A DNA stretch of 64,000 nt from Rhodospirillaceae bacterium. Lineage in GTDB: Bacteria; Pseudomonadota; Alphaproteobacteria; SP197. The translations under genes and the position numbers were made by a program. Numbering within the stretch: position 1 is the stretch's first letter; each line of letters opens with the position of its first letter. Positions 35,863 to 44,442 of this stretch are shown here, in pieces. The stretch lies in assembly GCA_002722885.1 (NCBI GenBank), contig PBNE01000002.1, forward strand, positions 186,001 through 250,000, given 5' to 3'. The notes under the pieces were generated by a model. It did not search any database, was not told the DNA's origin, and saw nothing but the letters and a program-made list of their open reading frames with translations.

Positions 35863-36725
35863 GCAGCAACTGCCTCCACGATGACCGTGTCAGTCAAGCC
35901 GGCGGCCTCCAAGGCAGCCCGATAGCTGCGGTCCGAACCGCCAAACAATTCACGGAAATGCGCATTCCCGCCAGGCTCTCCTGCAGCAAGCCAATGCAAG
36001 TGGTTTTCCATACCGTAACGCTGATGAAAGATCTCGCGGCGGACCGCAAAGCCACTCTGTGCCAGGACGCGCTCCAGGGACGGTGCCGAATAGACGAAGG
36101 GATGTTGGCGCTGAAAATAGAATGCCTGATAGGCCTCACATTCAAACAACGTCAGTAGCGGATCGCGCAGGCACGGCACCTCGATCAGCAACGCCCCGCC
36201 TTCTCCGAGCAGATTATGGACATCTGTGAGAAATGCATCCGGTTCCAGGATGTGCTCAAAGACATGAAACAACATGATGAGATCAAAACGTTCGCTGCCG
36301 GTACGTACGGCTTCGATGCCGTCGAACTGCTCCAACCAGACCAGTCGATCTCGATCTGGTTTGGTGCGTTCGTCCGGTTCGATCGCGGCATAACTGCAGC
36401 CCGGCGAAGCGGCATGGGCCAGCTCGAGAAATGCAGCATTGGCAGCCCCAATCTCCAGAACTCGGCCGTCAGAAGGTATCAAGGGACCAACCTTTTCGAG
36501 CCGCGCCTCCAGTCCGCCGGAGTTCCGCGCATACGCCTGCAGACCCAGCTTTTCAGAGCGGCGCTCGTAAGCAGCATAATCGATCACCGGCATGGGATCG
36601 AGAAAGGCGAAATCCCCTTGCGCATTGATGAAGACATTGATTTCGGGGTCATCCTGGACACCCTTGCGCAACAGGCTATAGCGATCCTGATCCAGGGGCG
36701 CTGTCAGACGGTGCGCCGCTATCAT
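35859..36725 (-). CDS. Class I SAM-dependent methyltransferase
   Basis: The ATG at 36725 overlaps the HAD stop by ATGA. The 288-residue protein has a Tyr/Leu-rich N-terminal part (DYAAYERRSEKLGLQAYAR), then RVLEIGAANAAFLELAHA (SAM motif I), YAAIEPDERTK and IMLFHVFEHILEPDAFL. This C-methyltransferase-like layout is common in surface-glycan operons. It sits between the HAD phosphatase and the CMP-sugar synthetase, so it may modify the same nonulosonic acid. Substrate inferred from position only. Confidence 0.78.
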   Translation of the reverse strand: MIAAHRLTAPLDQDRYSLLRKGVQDDPEINVFINAQGDFAFLDPMPVIDYAAYERRSEKLGLQAYARNSGGLEARLEKVGPLIPSDGRVLEIGAANAAFLELAHAASPGCSYAAIEPDERTKPDRDRLVWLEQFDGIEAVRTGSERFDLIMLFHVFEHILEPDAFLTDVHNLLGEGGALLIEVPCLRDPLLTLFECEAYQAFYFQRQHPFVYSAPSLERVLAQSGFAVRREIFHQRYGMENHLHWLAAGEPGGNAHFRELFGGSDRSYRAALEAAGLTDTVIVEAVAA

Positions 36726-37360
36726 GCAGCAACCCCTGAGCTTGCACATGAAAGACGCTCCAGAAGAAAGGTAAAGGCCTCCCCGGCCGGCCGGCCGTAG
36801 AGATCACTCGCATCATCAGCGACACGCAGAAACGCAGCGCCCACAGCTTCGGCAGCCCGGGCATCACTGTCGCCATCTCCGACAACCGCAAGTTCCAAGG
36901 GCTGGAGTGCATGGCGTTGCATGATCTCCATGAGTCTGTCGGCCTTATCGCCGGGCGCGCCGTAGATGCTGTCGAAGTGACGGTCGAGGCCGGTCTCTTC
37001 CATCATGGCAACAAGGGCCGTGCGCGGTGTCCCCGAACTCAGATGAAGAACCAGCCCTCTTGCCCCCAAAAGATCGAGCAATGCGGCCGTCTCCCCAGCA
37101 AGCAACAAGGCGACAATCCGGGCGTGGCACAACAAACTATAACATTCGACCAGATCCGCAGCATTGCCGCAATCAGGCAGACGATCGACCAAGTCATCAA
37201 AGACCCGGAAGCGATCACGTGTGGGATCGGCATCGAGCATCTCCGCGATGATTTCCGCGGCTTCTGGAACATGGTCGCTGCATTCAAAAAAGGCGCTACG
37301 TTTGACATCGTTTGACGGCACGAGGGTGCCATCCAGATCAAACACTAGATGACGGATCAT
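36722..37360 (-). CDS. HAD-superfamily phosphatase
   Basis: The 212-residue protein begins MIRHLVFDLDGTLVPS with the nucleophile Asp8 and Asp10. It has LHLSSGTPRTAL (motif II Ser), KADRLMEIMQ (Lys) and AVVGDGDSDARAA (motif IV acids). An alpha-helical cap lies between motifs I and II, as in beta-phosphoglucomutase-like HADs. Next to a NeuB-like synthase and a CMP synthetase, dephosphorylation of a 9-phosphate nonulosonate is a reasonable role; this is inference. Confidence 0.82.
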   Translation of the reverse strand: MIRHLVFDLDGTLVPSNDVKRSAFFECSDHVPEAAEIIAEMLDADPTRDRFRVFDDLVDRLPDCGNAADLVECYSLLCHARIVALLLAGETAALLDLLGARGLVLHLSSGTPRTALVAMMEETGLDRHFDSIYGAPGDKADRLMEIMQRHALQPLELAVVGDGDSDARAAEAVGAAFLRVADDASDLYGRPAGEAFTFLLERLSCASSGVAA

Positions 37361-38916
37361 TCTGCCGCCGGGGCTCCATCGGCGAGCTGGAACCGTCCCC
37401 AGTGATCAACCACAGTCTTGCGTTCAGAACGCTCCATGCTGTTGATCGCAGGGTCACGATAGACCGAATCATTGTTGTAGTGGGTGGTCGAGATTTCTTC
37501 AAAGACACAACCCGTATCGGTCCAGAATCGGTGCCATACGCCGGGCAGAACAAGCAGGGTCTCGCCGGGCTGAAGCATGCGGTGACGCCCGTCGATCTCA
37601 CTGTGAAGCTCGCCCCACAGAACATGAAACGTCTCTTCCTTACGCTTGTGATAGTGGGAGGGGTGGCCCTGACCAGCAAGCTGGATCAGCACCTTCTTAC
37701 AGTATTCCCGGTTGATGCAGTTGACGATAACAACCCCTGTCTCGCGAAATGCACCGGGTCCATAGTGGTGCGAATACTCCACTTCGAACTCACTGCCGAG
37801 CTCGACCCGAGCCTTGTTGAGCAGTCCCTTGACCTCGTGCACAGCCTGCTTAAGGACGTGAACATCTGAGCGTTCCGGCATCGAAATGGAATCCAGCGCC
37901 AGCGTCGCGTCGGCCTTGATGGCATGGGTCGTCACAACATCGTCGCGCCACTGGCCGCTCGTGAGGCCGCCTGCGGCATAGGGAAAGGCAAAATAGACGT
38001 CGTCCCGGGAGACCGCGTGCCCTATTTCGAGATCATGCTTGGCAAACACACCACGGCTGAGGCCGGCGATCGCCACAGTTTCGTCTTCGCTGGGCGGTTG
38101 ACGCTCTTCCAGCCCAAGCAGCGTACGTGCCTTCTTCCAGGCCCCGATCCAGGCATCGACTTGATCAGGATTGGAGGAATAGGCGTTGAGCGTGATGCTG
38201 TCGGTCGGTACGCCGACATGACGCTCGAACATGCGGGCTCCCTTGGCCAGCGCAAGGCCGACCGGCATCGTGTCGTCTGGATCCTCATGGGTCGACCAGC
38301 CAACGGTAAGGCCCCCGAACCGTTCGATCATCGTGGCTATGTTGTTGAGGTGACACATCCAGTCCGGCGTCGGATAGACCGAGACACAGTGCATCAGCCC
38401 AAAGTCGACACCACGATGGCTCAAGAAGCTGACCAATGCATCCATGTCAGCCTGAAGCAATCCGCCAGTCGAAGCGATGACAGGCCGCGCCGACGCCGCA
38501 ATGCGTTCGAGCAGGGGCCAGTCCTTGGCCGAACAGCTTGCCACCTTGATGATGTCAAATCCCATATCCTCGATCACGCCCACCGAAACCTCGTCAAACG
38601 GCGTACAGGCCACGAGCATTCCCTGCGCACGGACCTCATCTAGCAAGGCTTGGAAACCGTCCCTGTCGAGCCGAGTGCCGAGGAAACGCGGCACATGCTT
38701 GTTGTCACTCTCTGCGAGATGGCTTGGATGGATGAAGGTATCGAGATCACGAAACTGGAACTTGATCACGCCACGCACTGCATGGCGGGCGACCATCGCT
38801 CCGTGTTCTCGGATCACACGCTTGCCATGCTCAATGTCACCCTGATGATTATTGGCCAAGTCGAGAATAAACAAATCATTGAAATCAAAGGGTTTTTCAT
38901 CTCGGCGGCTTGTCAT
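37357..38916 (-). CDS. NeuB-family nonulosonate synthase fused to SAF and cupin domains
   Basis: The start at 38916 (MTSRRDEKPFDFNDLFILDL) avoids an unlike 39-residue leader. The 519-residue protein has a NeuB TIM barrel at about residues 1-275 (LANNHQGDIEHGKRVI, IKFQFRDLDTFIHP, ACTPFDEVSVGVIEDMGFDIIKVAS, STGGLL). An antifreeze-like SAF domain follows at about 280-345 (RGVFAKHDLEIGHAVSRDDVYFAFP). The C-terminal cupin, about 400-490, shows GHPSHYHKRKEETFHVLWG and PGETLLVLPGVWHRF, with His and Glu metal ligands. NeuB enzymes condense PEP with a hexose derivative; the cupin addition makes it about 170 residues longer than usual. Confidence 0.87.
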   Translation of the reverse strand: MTSRRDEKPFDFNDLFILDLANNHQGDIEHGKRVIREHGAMVARHAVRGVIKFQFRDLDTFIHPSHLAESDNKHVPRFLGTRLDRDGFQALLDEVRAQGMLVACTPFDEVSVGVIEDMGFDIIKVASCSAKDWPLLERIAASARPVIASTGGLLQADMDALVSFLSHRGVDFGLMHCVSVYPTPDWMCHLNNIATMIERFGGLTVGWSTHEDPDDTMPVGLALAKGARMFERHVGVPTDSITLNAYSSNPDQVDAWIGAWKKARTLLGLEERQPPSEDETVAIAGLSRGVFAKHDLEIGHAVSRDDVYFAFPYAAGGLTSGQWRDDVVTTHAIKADATLALDSISMPERSDVHVLKQAVHEVKGLLNKARVELGSEFEVEYSHHYGPGAFRETGVVIVNCINREYCKKVLIQLAGQGHPSHYHKRKEETFHVLWGELHSEIDGRHRMLQPGETLLVLPGVWHRFWTDTGCVFEEISTTHYNNDSVYRDPAINSMERSERKTVVDHWGRFQLADGAPAAE

Positions 38917-38947
38917 GAGATTTCCAGGTTTTTGCTTCTGTTCAAAG

Positions 38948-40027
38948 TCAGATAAGTGCGTTGGGGCCAAAGCCGGCCGCACGGTCGATGCGCACGGTGC
39001 GTCCTTCGGCTTGAGAGCGATGCGCCGCGGCAACCACCAGCATGGTATCTAGCCCTCGTTCCAGCGATATGGGGCTAGTCTTTCCGGATTTCGATTCCAA
39101 CGTGTCTTCAATGTGGCGCAGTTCCCGCACGAAGTCATCGGGCCGAGTTTTCGAGATCACGGTCGGCTCTCCGCCATCAGGGGTAAAGGTATCCTTTCCC
39201 AGCTCAAACCCACAGCGCCACTCCGCACCGCCGTCACGGCCCTGGGCGCGAGCCCATTTGCGCACCGGTTTGGTCACCACATCCTGCACGACGCGGCCAC
39301 AGAAGCCGGTCTGGGTCGTGAGATTAAGCAGACACAACCGGTCATAATCAGCGCCATCTTCAGTGATGTAATCGAGTTTGGCCTGGACTTCGACGACCGA
39401 ACCCTGACCGGCAGCATGGGCGAAATGCTGCCACAGGTTTGCCGCATGTGAGTGTTCACCACTCGCGCCCCCACCGCGCCGCCAGAAACCCAGATAAGTA
39501 TCGGTCGGACCCGCAAGCCAGGGATGCGCCGCAAAGATGCCACCCCAATGCTCACGAAATTCGACATCAAGAGTCTCTATTTCGCCGAGCGCCCCTTCTT
39601 CCAGCGTGGCCGTCATCAGGCTGCTGGCCTCGCCCACAACATGGTCATAACCCGTGAAGGCGACAACACCTCCGGCCTCAGCCTCGGCGTGGAGTTCGCT
39701 CAATCCATCAAGATCCGGTGTAGAGAGCGGCTTTTCGATAAGCAATGCTGCAGGGCGTTCGGCGATTGCCTGGCGCGCAAGACCGACATGATGATCGGGC
39801 GGTGTTCCGATCATGATGAGATCATAACAACCAACCGGAGCATCGCCGGCGACGTGCTGCCCGATGCTCTCATCCCAGGCGCCATAACGTGCGGGATAGA
39901 TGTCATCGCGCATACGCTGTAGCGCGCCCGGATCGATGTCGACGACATCAACCTGCCAACCAAGGCTGCGCGAGGCATGCGCCAAATGGTTGCCGATCGA
40001 ACCAGCGCCGAAAATTTTAACCTTCAC
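38948..40027 (-). CDS. Gfo/Idh/MocA family oxidoreductase
   Basis: The 359-residue protein has the NAD(P) Rossmann loop KIFGAGSIGNHLAHASRSLG, VDIDPGAL and LLIEKPLSTPDLDG with the conserved EKP motif. The C-terminal domain is of the Gfo/Idh/MocA fold. Such enzymes oxidise or reduce sugar hydroxyls or keto groups in nucleotide-sugar pathways. It directly precedes the NeuB-cupin gene (31 bases between), suggesting that it acts on the precursor or product of that pathway. Confidence 0.83.
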   Translation of the reverse strand: MKVKIFGAGSIGNHLAHASRSLGWQVDVVDIDPGALQRMRDDIYPARYGAWDESIGQHVAGDAPVGCYDLIMIGTPPDHHVGLARQAIAERPAALLIEKPLSTPDLDGLSELHAEAEAGGVVAFTGYDHVVGEASSLMTATLEEGALGEIETLDVEFREHWGGIFAAHPWLAGPTDTYLGFWRRGGGASGEHSHAANLWQHFAHAAGQGSVVEVQAKLDYITEDGADYDRLCLLNLTTQTGFCGRVVQDVVTKPVRKWARAQGRDGGAEWRCGFELGKDTFTPDGGEPTVISKTRPDDFVRELRHIEDTLESKSGKTSPISLERGLDTMLVVAAAHRSQAEGRTVRIDRAAGFGPNALI

Positions 40028-40030
40028 CCG

Positions 40031-40558
40031 TCAAACTCCTTCTGTTCCAGCGAGCACGCCAGTTGCCGCAAGGATGCGGCCGGCAAGATCGCTTGGACTT
40101 TCCTGCATATCGTCTTCACCCAACACCAGATCAGGCGCGGGCGGTCTCGGAAACTCCAGGTCGCAACCCACCACTAACGGCATTTCCCCACGATCATGCG
40201 CGGCATAGATACCCTTTGGATCACGCGCCTTTAGCACTTCCATCGGTAGATCCAGAAAAACTTCGTAGTACGAAGAAAAGGTCTCGCGATTCCAGGCCTG
40301 CCAGTCCGGAAACATCGAAAGAACTGCAGCAACGGCGTTGATACCTTGCTCATCCAGCACACGGCACAGATGCGAGATGCGATGTGCGTTACGTGCCCGA
40401 CCCTCAACATCATGACCCAGACGATCGCCCCAAACGTCGCGTAGGATGTCCCCGTCGAGAAACACTGTCGCTGGATCTTGTTCGCGCCATTGCGTCCAGA
40501 CATCGCGACCAATGGTCGTTTTACCTGCGCCTGAGAGGCCAATCAGCCAGACGATCAC
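40031..40558 (-). CDS. CysC-like kinase, probable cytidine diphosphoramidate kinase (Cj1415 type)
   Basis: The 175-residue P-loop kinase has GLSGAGKTTIGRDVW (Walker A), FLDGDILRDVW, RARNAHRISHLC and RDPKGIYAAHDRGEM, so it looks like adenylyl-sulfate kinase. Differences are DGDIL for the usual DGDNV and loss of the FTGIDSPYE segment (LVVGCDLEFPRP instead). No cysD or cysN lies nearby. In C. jejuni the homologous Cj1415 phosphorylates cytidine diphosphoramidate in capsule phosphoramidate synthesis. The same partner set (43648, 44439, 45125) is present here, so that role is preferred over sulfate activation. Confidence 0.78.
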   Translation of the reverse strand: MIVWLIGLSGAGKTTIGRDVWTQWREQDPATVFLDGDILRDVWGDRLGHDVEGRARNAHRISHLCRVLDEQGINAVAAVLSMFPDWQAWNRETFSSYYEVFLDLPMEVLKARDPKGIYAAHDRGEMPLVVGCDLEFPRPPAPDLVLGEDDMQESPSDLAGRILAATGVLAGTEGV

Positions 40559-40583
40559 CGCTGTTCTCCTAATCCAACCGTCA

Positions 40584-42383
40584 TCACTTGGGATAATCTC
40601 GCGTCACGGCGATGATACTGTCATTGGAGAAATGCCGCTCCATGTCCTCATAGTGCTCGCGAACCATCTCGCGGAACCGGGCCGTGGTTTCCGGCTCGGA
40701 CTCGAGCAGATTCTCGCTCATGTCCTCTTCCTTGGTAGTGGGATCGCGACGGAACAACCATTCACCGACCGGAGCGTCAAAGTCGCCTTCACCGGCAAGG
40801 TCATCAAGCTGGAAACGCAGAGCGTACATGCGATCATCCTCGCGCAGTACGATTTCGCCCGTTTCCCGGAACAGCGATTCCGAACGCCCCACCGTGCGGC
40901 ACCCACCAGCCGGGTCGAGTGCATCGCGGCCGGAGAGATGTGGCGGCGGCTCCAGCCCGGCCATCCCGGCAATGGTGGGGTAAAGGTCAATAGGCGGCTC
41001 CACAAAGCCGTCACAGACACCAGCATTCACACCAGGGCCGGCGAGCAGGAAGGGAATGCGTGTCAGGCCGCGGGTAAGAAGCGGCGAACCCTTCATGTAC
41101 TCGCGTCCATGATCAGCCAACACCATGACATCGGTCGTCTTGTCGAGCCCCTCGTATTCCAGATACCCAAAGAGTTTGCCCAGAATAAAGTCGAGGTTCC
41201 GCACCATGACGCGTTCCATCTCGCGCAGGTCAGCGACACGCTCACGGCTGTCACGGTGCAACTTGAAGGCACCGTATAGGCTGCGGCTGTCTCCCCAGCG
41301 CGAAGCACCGGCATTGAGCTCAGAAAAATAGGTCGGCAGTGCAAAGGGCGGATGCGGGTCGATAATGTGCAGGAAGCAGAAGGTCGGCGAATCCTTATGG
41401 GTTTCGATGAACTCGATTGCCCGGCTGACCACCGTGTCAGTGGTGTCTGTCAGGCTCTGGTTATGAAAGTGGAACCGTTCAAAGCCCCGATAGTGGCCAT
41501 AGGGCGGCACATAGCGACGACCCGTTGAATAGGCAAAGGTCCGGTAACCGGCATCCTGCAGGAACTCCGCCAGAGTCGGAATCTGAGGTGGGATAGTGCG
41601 CTGACACCGGTCATGTGTGAAGACACCGTGCTGGATGGGATAAAGCCCCGTCATCATCGTGGCGAGTGAGGGCATCGTGTATTCGCTCTGGCTATAGGCA
41701 TTGGTGCACAGCTGGCCATCAGCAAAGTAACGATCGATCTGTGGCGTGAACGATTCTTCAGGCGATACGCCGGAAAGACAGCCCACGGTTTCGGGCACCA
41801 TGGAATCGAGCACCAGAACAATCACATTGGGGCGCTTGTCCCTTTCGGCCAGATTCCGTTCGGGTACCGGCTGGGAGAGGTAAAGACGCTCGCCGCTCCA
41901 GGAAAGACGCAGGGTCGACACCTTCGCTGGGTCCCCCACTGGCACACGAACGTTATTCCAATTCTCTGCGATCAGGGGGCCCTTGATCTGTGTCACCACC
42001 GTGCCGTCCAGGGCAACCGTGAGGTCGGCATAGGGAAGATTGATACGCGCTTGAGCAACCGCGGTCGTGAAGGCAACGGTATCGGCTGGGAACGGACCAA
42101 CTCTGATGTCGACGTCCCGCTTCACTTCGATGGCCGCCCGGGTATCGCGTGCACGGGTGATACCCATGGCCACCGGCGCATCAGGCATCGCGACATAACG
42201 CAGGTCATGGGCAAGTTCGAAGTCATCACCATCCCATATATAGGGATATTGGCTCTTGTTCTTGTCAGCCTTGCGCTTGTCGGCATGCACTGCGCGCGAC
42301 GCATTGGAAAGCACTCGCCACATGGCAGGCGGGATCACCGCATCACGGCAGAATTCCTTGAATCGTGAAGCCCACAAATACAT
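40584..42383 (-). CDS. Sulfatase/alkaline-phosphatase-fold protein with threonine active-site position
   Basis: The ATG at 42383 lies 5 bases after the upstream stop. The 599-residue protein has VIVLVLDSMVPETVG (metal Asp), YSQSEYTMPSLATMMTGLYP, FCFLHIIDPHPPF and VMVLADHGREY (Asp-His metal ligands). Where true sulfatases have Cys or Ser in C-x-P-x-R, this protein has Thr236-Met-Pro-Ser-Leu, so no formylglycine can form. Thr nucleophiles in this superfamily are known from phosphotransferases such as lipoteichoic acid synthase. An N-terminal beta domain of about 180 residues is extra. Lying inside the phosphoramidate gene set, it could be a transferase; this is inference. Confidence 0.75.
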   Translation of the reverse strand: MYLWASRFKEFCRDAVIPPAMWRVLSNASRAVHADKRKADKNKSQYPYIWDGDDFELAHDLRYVAMPDAPVAMGITRARDTRAAIEVKRDVDIRVGPFPADTVAFTTAVAQARINLPYADLTVALDGTVVTQIKGPLIAENWNNVRVPVGDPAKVSTLRLSWSGERLYLSQPVPERNLAERDKRPNVIVLVLDSMVPETVGCLSGVSPEESFTPQIDRYFADGQLCTNAYSQSEYTMPSLATMMTGLYPIQHGVFTHDRCQRTIPPQIPTLAEFLQDAGYRTFAYSTGRRYVPPYGHYRGFERFHFHNQSLTDTTDTVVSRAIEFIETHKDSPTFCFLHIIDPHPPFALPTYFSELNAGASRWGDSRSLYGAFKLHRDSRERVADLREMERVMVRNLDFILGKLFGYLEYEGLDKTTDVMVLADHGREYMKGSPLLTRGLTRIPFLLAGPGVNAGVCDGFVEPPIDLYPTIAGMAGLEPPPHLSGRDALDPAGGCRTVGRSESLFRETGEIVLREDDRMYALRFQLDDLAGEGDFDAPVGEWLFRRDPTTKEEDMSENLLESEPETTARFREMVREHYEDMERHFSNDSIIAVTRDYPK

Positions 42384-42387
42384 AGCG

Positions 42388-43638
42388 CTAGATGTTTTCC
42401 TTACCCCGGACCAACCCGTCGGAGGCCAGCCAATGATGCACAGTTTCTGCAATCAGACGGTTCGCAGCGGGGCTGGTATGCGGTCCCAATGCACCCTCTT
42501 TATAGACCTCCATGGCTTCCCGCCGTTGCAGCAGGACATCACCAAGGTCGAGAACAGGCACAACCTGACCCAGGTTGTGGACAACCTCCCGACTGACGTC
42601 CACCCCTGATGCCCGGTCGGCTAGGTCGCGCGGCTGAGGAAGGATCACGAGGCGCGGCGTCGCGCCGTGACGTCTGGCAACCTCTTTGAAGCGGACCACC
42701 AACCGGCGCAGCAACTCCGCGGCACCGGGCTCGGCAAAGAGACGGCGCTGATGCAGGTGGTTTTCATCGAGCACAATGGAGAATGCCCTTCGGCGTGCAG
42801 CTTCGGGCTCACTGGTCATCACGCCCCAAAACAGCTCGGAGAGGATGCGCCCATGACGCCGCCAGCGGCGCAGGATGCTCAGGCTCGCCGGGAACCGAAT
42901 CAGGTCGGGCAGGAACTTCTCACGATAGAACCGGTCATGGCGACAGACGAAATCGCTCCAGCGCGAGGGCTCGGCAATCTCCGACGCTTCCCGCACGGCG
43001 CAAGGGATCAACTTGAGGCCGTCACCATCGGCCTGGAACATCGGCTTGAATGCCAGCGTGTTGCCATACTCGTAAAAATGCTTCCAGCAGGAATGGGCTC
43101 TGGTGATGGTTTCGGGCACCACCGCCATGATCACAGTGCAGCCCTCATGGTCAGCCGCCTGACGTTCATAGCGCAGGAGCGCCTGATCGAGACCATAATT
43201 GCCAACGCCGAAGTTGCGTGTGTTGGTTTGACATAGCCTAGACAGTTCGTGTGACCAGGTCTCGGTATCGTCGACCAGGCGGCAGAAGGCATAGGAATCG
43301 CCAAAGACCACGACACAGCTGGCCTCACCCTCAAACCCTGGATTGGTGCGCGCGCCGTCATCAGCAATCGAAAAGGCCGCATCCCCTTCAGGCGAGGCAT
43401 CGAGGCCCGAAGTTCCGGGTTTGCGCACCCAGCCGAGATCCGAATCGAAGCTGAGACGGGCATACTTTTCGATCACCTCTGGTGCGATTTCCGGCTTGGC
43501 ATCACGGGGTAAAATGAGCCAGGGGAAGTTGCGCCGGAATTTCAAAACTGCCGACCACGCAGCGACCTCAATAACCGCCAGTACAGCGCCCACCACCACG
43601 AGAACGGGAATCAATCCAGATGACATGGTCTGCGACAA
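42388..43638 (-). CDS. Membrane-anchored SGNH-hydrolase-like protein
   Basis: The 416-residue protein has an N-terminal membrane helix at about residues 9-29, then the SGNH block I serine in VVVFGDSYAFCRLV (about Ser112). NFGVGNYGLDQALLRYE matches block II/III with Gly and Asn. A late ALGPHTSPAANRLIAE could supply the catalytic His. This AlgX/GDSL-like architecture occurs in acyl- or deacyl-transferases of surface polysaccharides. It sits between the sulfatase-fold protein and the cytidylyltransferase of the phosphoramidate set. Exact role unknown. Confidence 0.72.
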   Translation of the reverse strand: MSQTMSSGLIPVLVVVGAVLAVIEVAAWSAVLKFRRNFPWLILPRDAKPEIAPEVIEKYARLSFDSDLGWVRKPGTSGLDASPEGDAAFSIADDGARTNPGFEGEASCVVVFGDSYAFCRLVDDTETWSHELSRLCQTNTRNFGVGNYGLDQALLRYERQAADHEGCTVIMAVVPETITRAHSCWKHFYEYGNTLAFKPMFQADGDGLKLIPCAVREASEIAEPSRWSDFVCRHDRFYREKFLPDLIRFPASLSILRRWRRHGRILSELFWGVMTSEPEAARRRAFSIVLDENHLHQRRLFAEPGAAELLRRLVVRFKEVARRHGATPRLVILPQPRDLADRASGVDVSREVVHNLGQVVPVLDLGDVLLQRREAMEVYKEGALGPHTSPAANRLIAETVHHWLASDGLVRGKENI

Positions 43639-43647
43639 GGTCTCGAT

Positions 43648-44442
43648 CTAACGCCCGTCCAGCGCCTTGATGCCGCAGAGATTGCCAAACGTCCCAGCTT
43701 TGACCAGGGCAGTATATCGCGCCAGATCCTCATCAGTATCGACTTCGATCCAGCCGCCATCGATGGTTACGGCATGCAGCTTGCCGCCATGATCAATATG
43801 GGCCTGCAACAGGTCGGTCATGTAACAGTTGGCAACCGATTTCCCCTGCACATCGCCACCAGGCCGGGCCGCACGATCAAGGATGTCGAGCAGCTCGCCA
43901 CACGCCTTGGCAGAGAATCGCATGAGTCCGATGTATTGCGCTTGAATCTCTTCCAGGCTCGGCACCTTACGGCCGATATCGATGATGTTGCCGGCGTCGT
44001 CAAGGCGCAAACTTTCAGCATCAGAAAGCGGATCATCACTGCGCAAGCTCCAGAGCTTCAGCCATTCACGGTCCACGATGACACTGGCTTCGCTGTCATC
44101 AGCCAGCAAAGCCTCGAGAATCTTCTCTTCATAGATGATGTCGCCATAGGCCAGGACGACATCATCTCCCGATTCCATAACCGGACGGGCGCACAGCATC
44201 GAAGCGACCATGTTGGTCGCCGCCCAGTTGGGATTATCCCAAAGCGTAAGGCCCAATCCGTCAAGCTGCGCGCCGAGATAACCGCGCACCAGATGGATAT
44301 CATCAAGGCCCGCTCCACGAAGGACCGAAAGCTGGAGGTCGAGCAACCGGGATCCCGCAAAGGGTGCCAAACATTTGGGGGTCTGGTCGCTGTGAACGCC
44401 AAGGCGTGAACCCCGGCCAGCAGCAACAATCAAAACCTTCAT
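43648..44442 (-). CDS. NTP transferase, probable CTP:phosphoglutamine cytidylyltransferase (Cj1416 type)
   Basis: The 264-residue nucleotidyltransferase starts MKVLIVAAGRGSRLGVHSDQTPKCLAPF (nucleotide loop and Lys), with VLAYGDIIYEEKIL (metal Asp) and IDGGWIEVDTDEDL at the end. This is the LicC-like short form that transfers CMP from CTP. In C. jejuni, Cj1416 makes gamma-glutamyl-CDP-amidate from phosphoglutamine. Its direct coupling by ATGA to a Cj1417-like amidohydrolase and a PEP-synthase-like kinase supports that reading; by sequence alone, phosphocholine or sugar cytidylylation would be possible. Confidence 0.78.
   Translation of the reverse strand: MKVLIVAAGRGSRLGVHSDQTPKCLAPFAGSRLLDLQLSVLRGAGLDDIHLVRGYLGAQLDGLGLTLWDNPNWAATNMVASMLCARPVMESGDDVVLAYGDIIYEEKILEALLADDSEASVIVDREWLKLWSLRSDDPLSDAESLRLDDAGNIIDIGRKVPSLEEIQAQYIGLMRFSAKACGELLDILDRAARPGGDVQGKSVANCYMTDLLQAHIDHGGKLHAVTIDGGWIEVDTDEDLARYTALVKAGTFGNLCGIKALDGR

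Noticed and set aside
26224..42383. Sulfation module: sulfotransferase, APS kinase-like gene and sulfatase-like gene in one locus.
   Set aside because: The CysC-like gene lacks cysD/cysN nearby, differs from APS kinase at key segments and sits with three phosphoramidate-type genes; the sulfatase-like protein lacks the formylglycine Cys/Ser. Only the sulfotransferase still points to sulfation.
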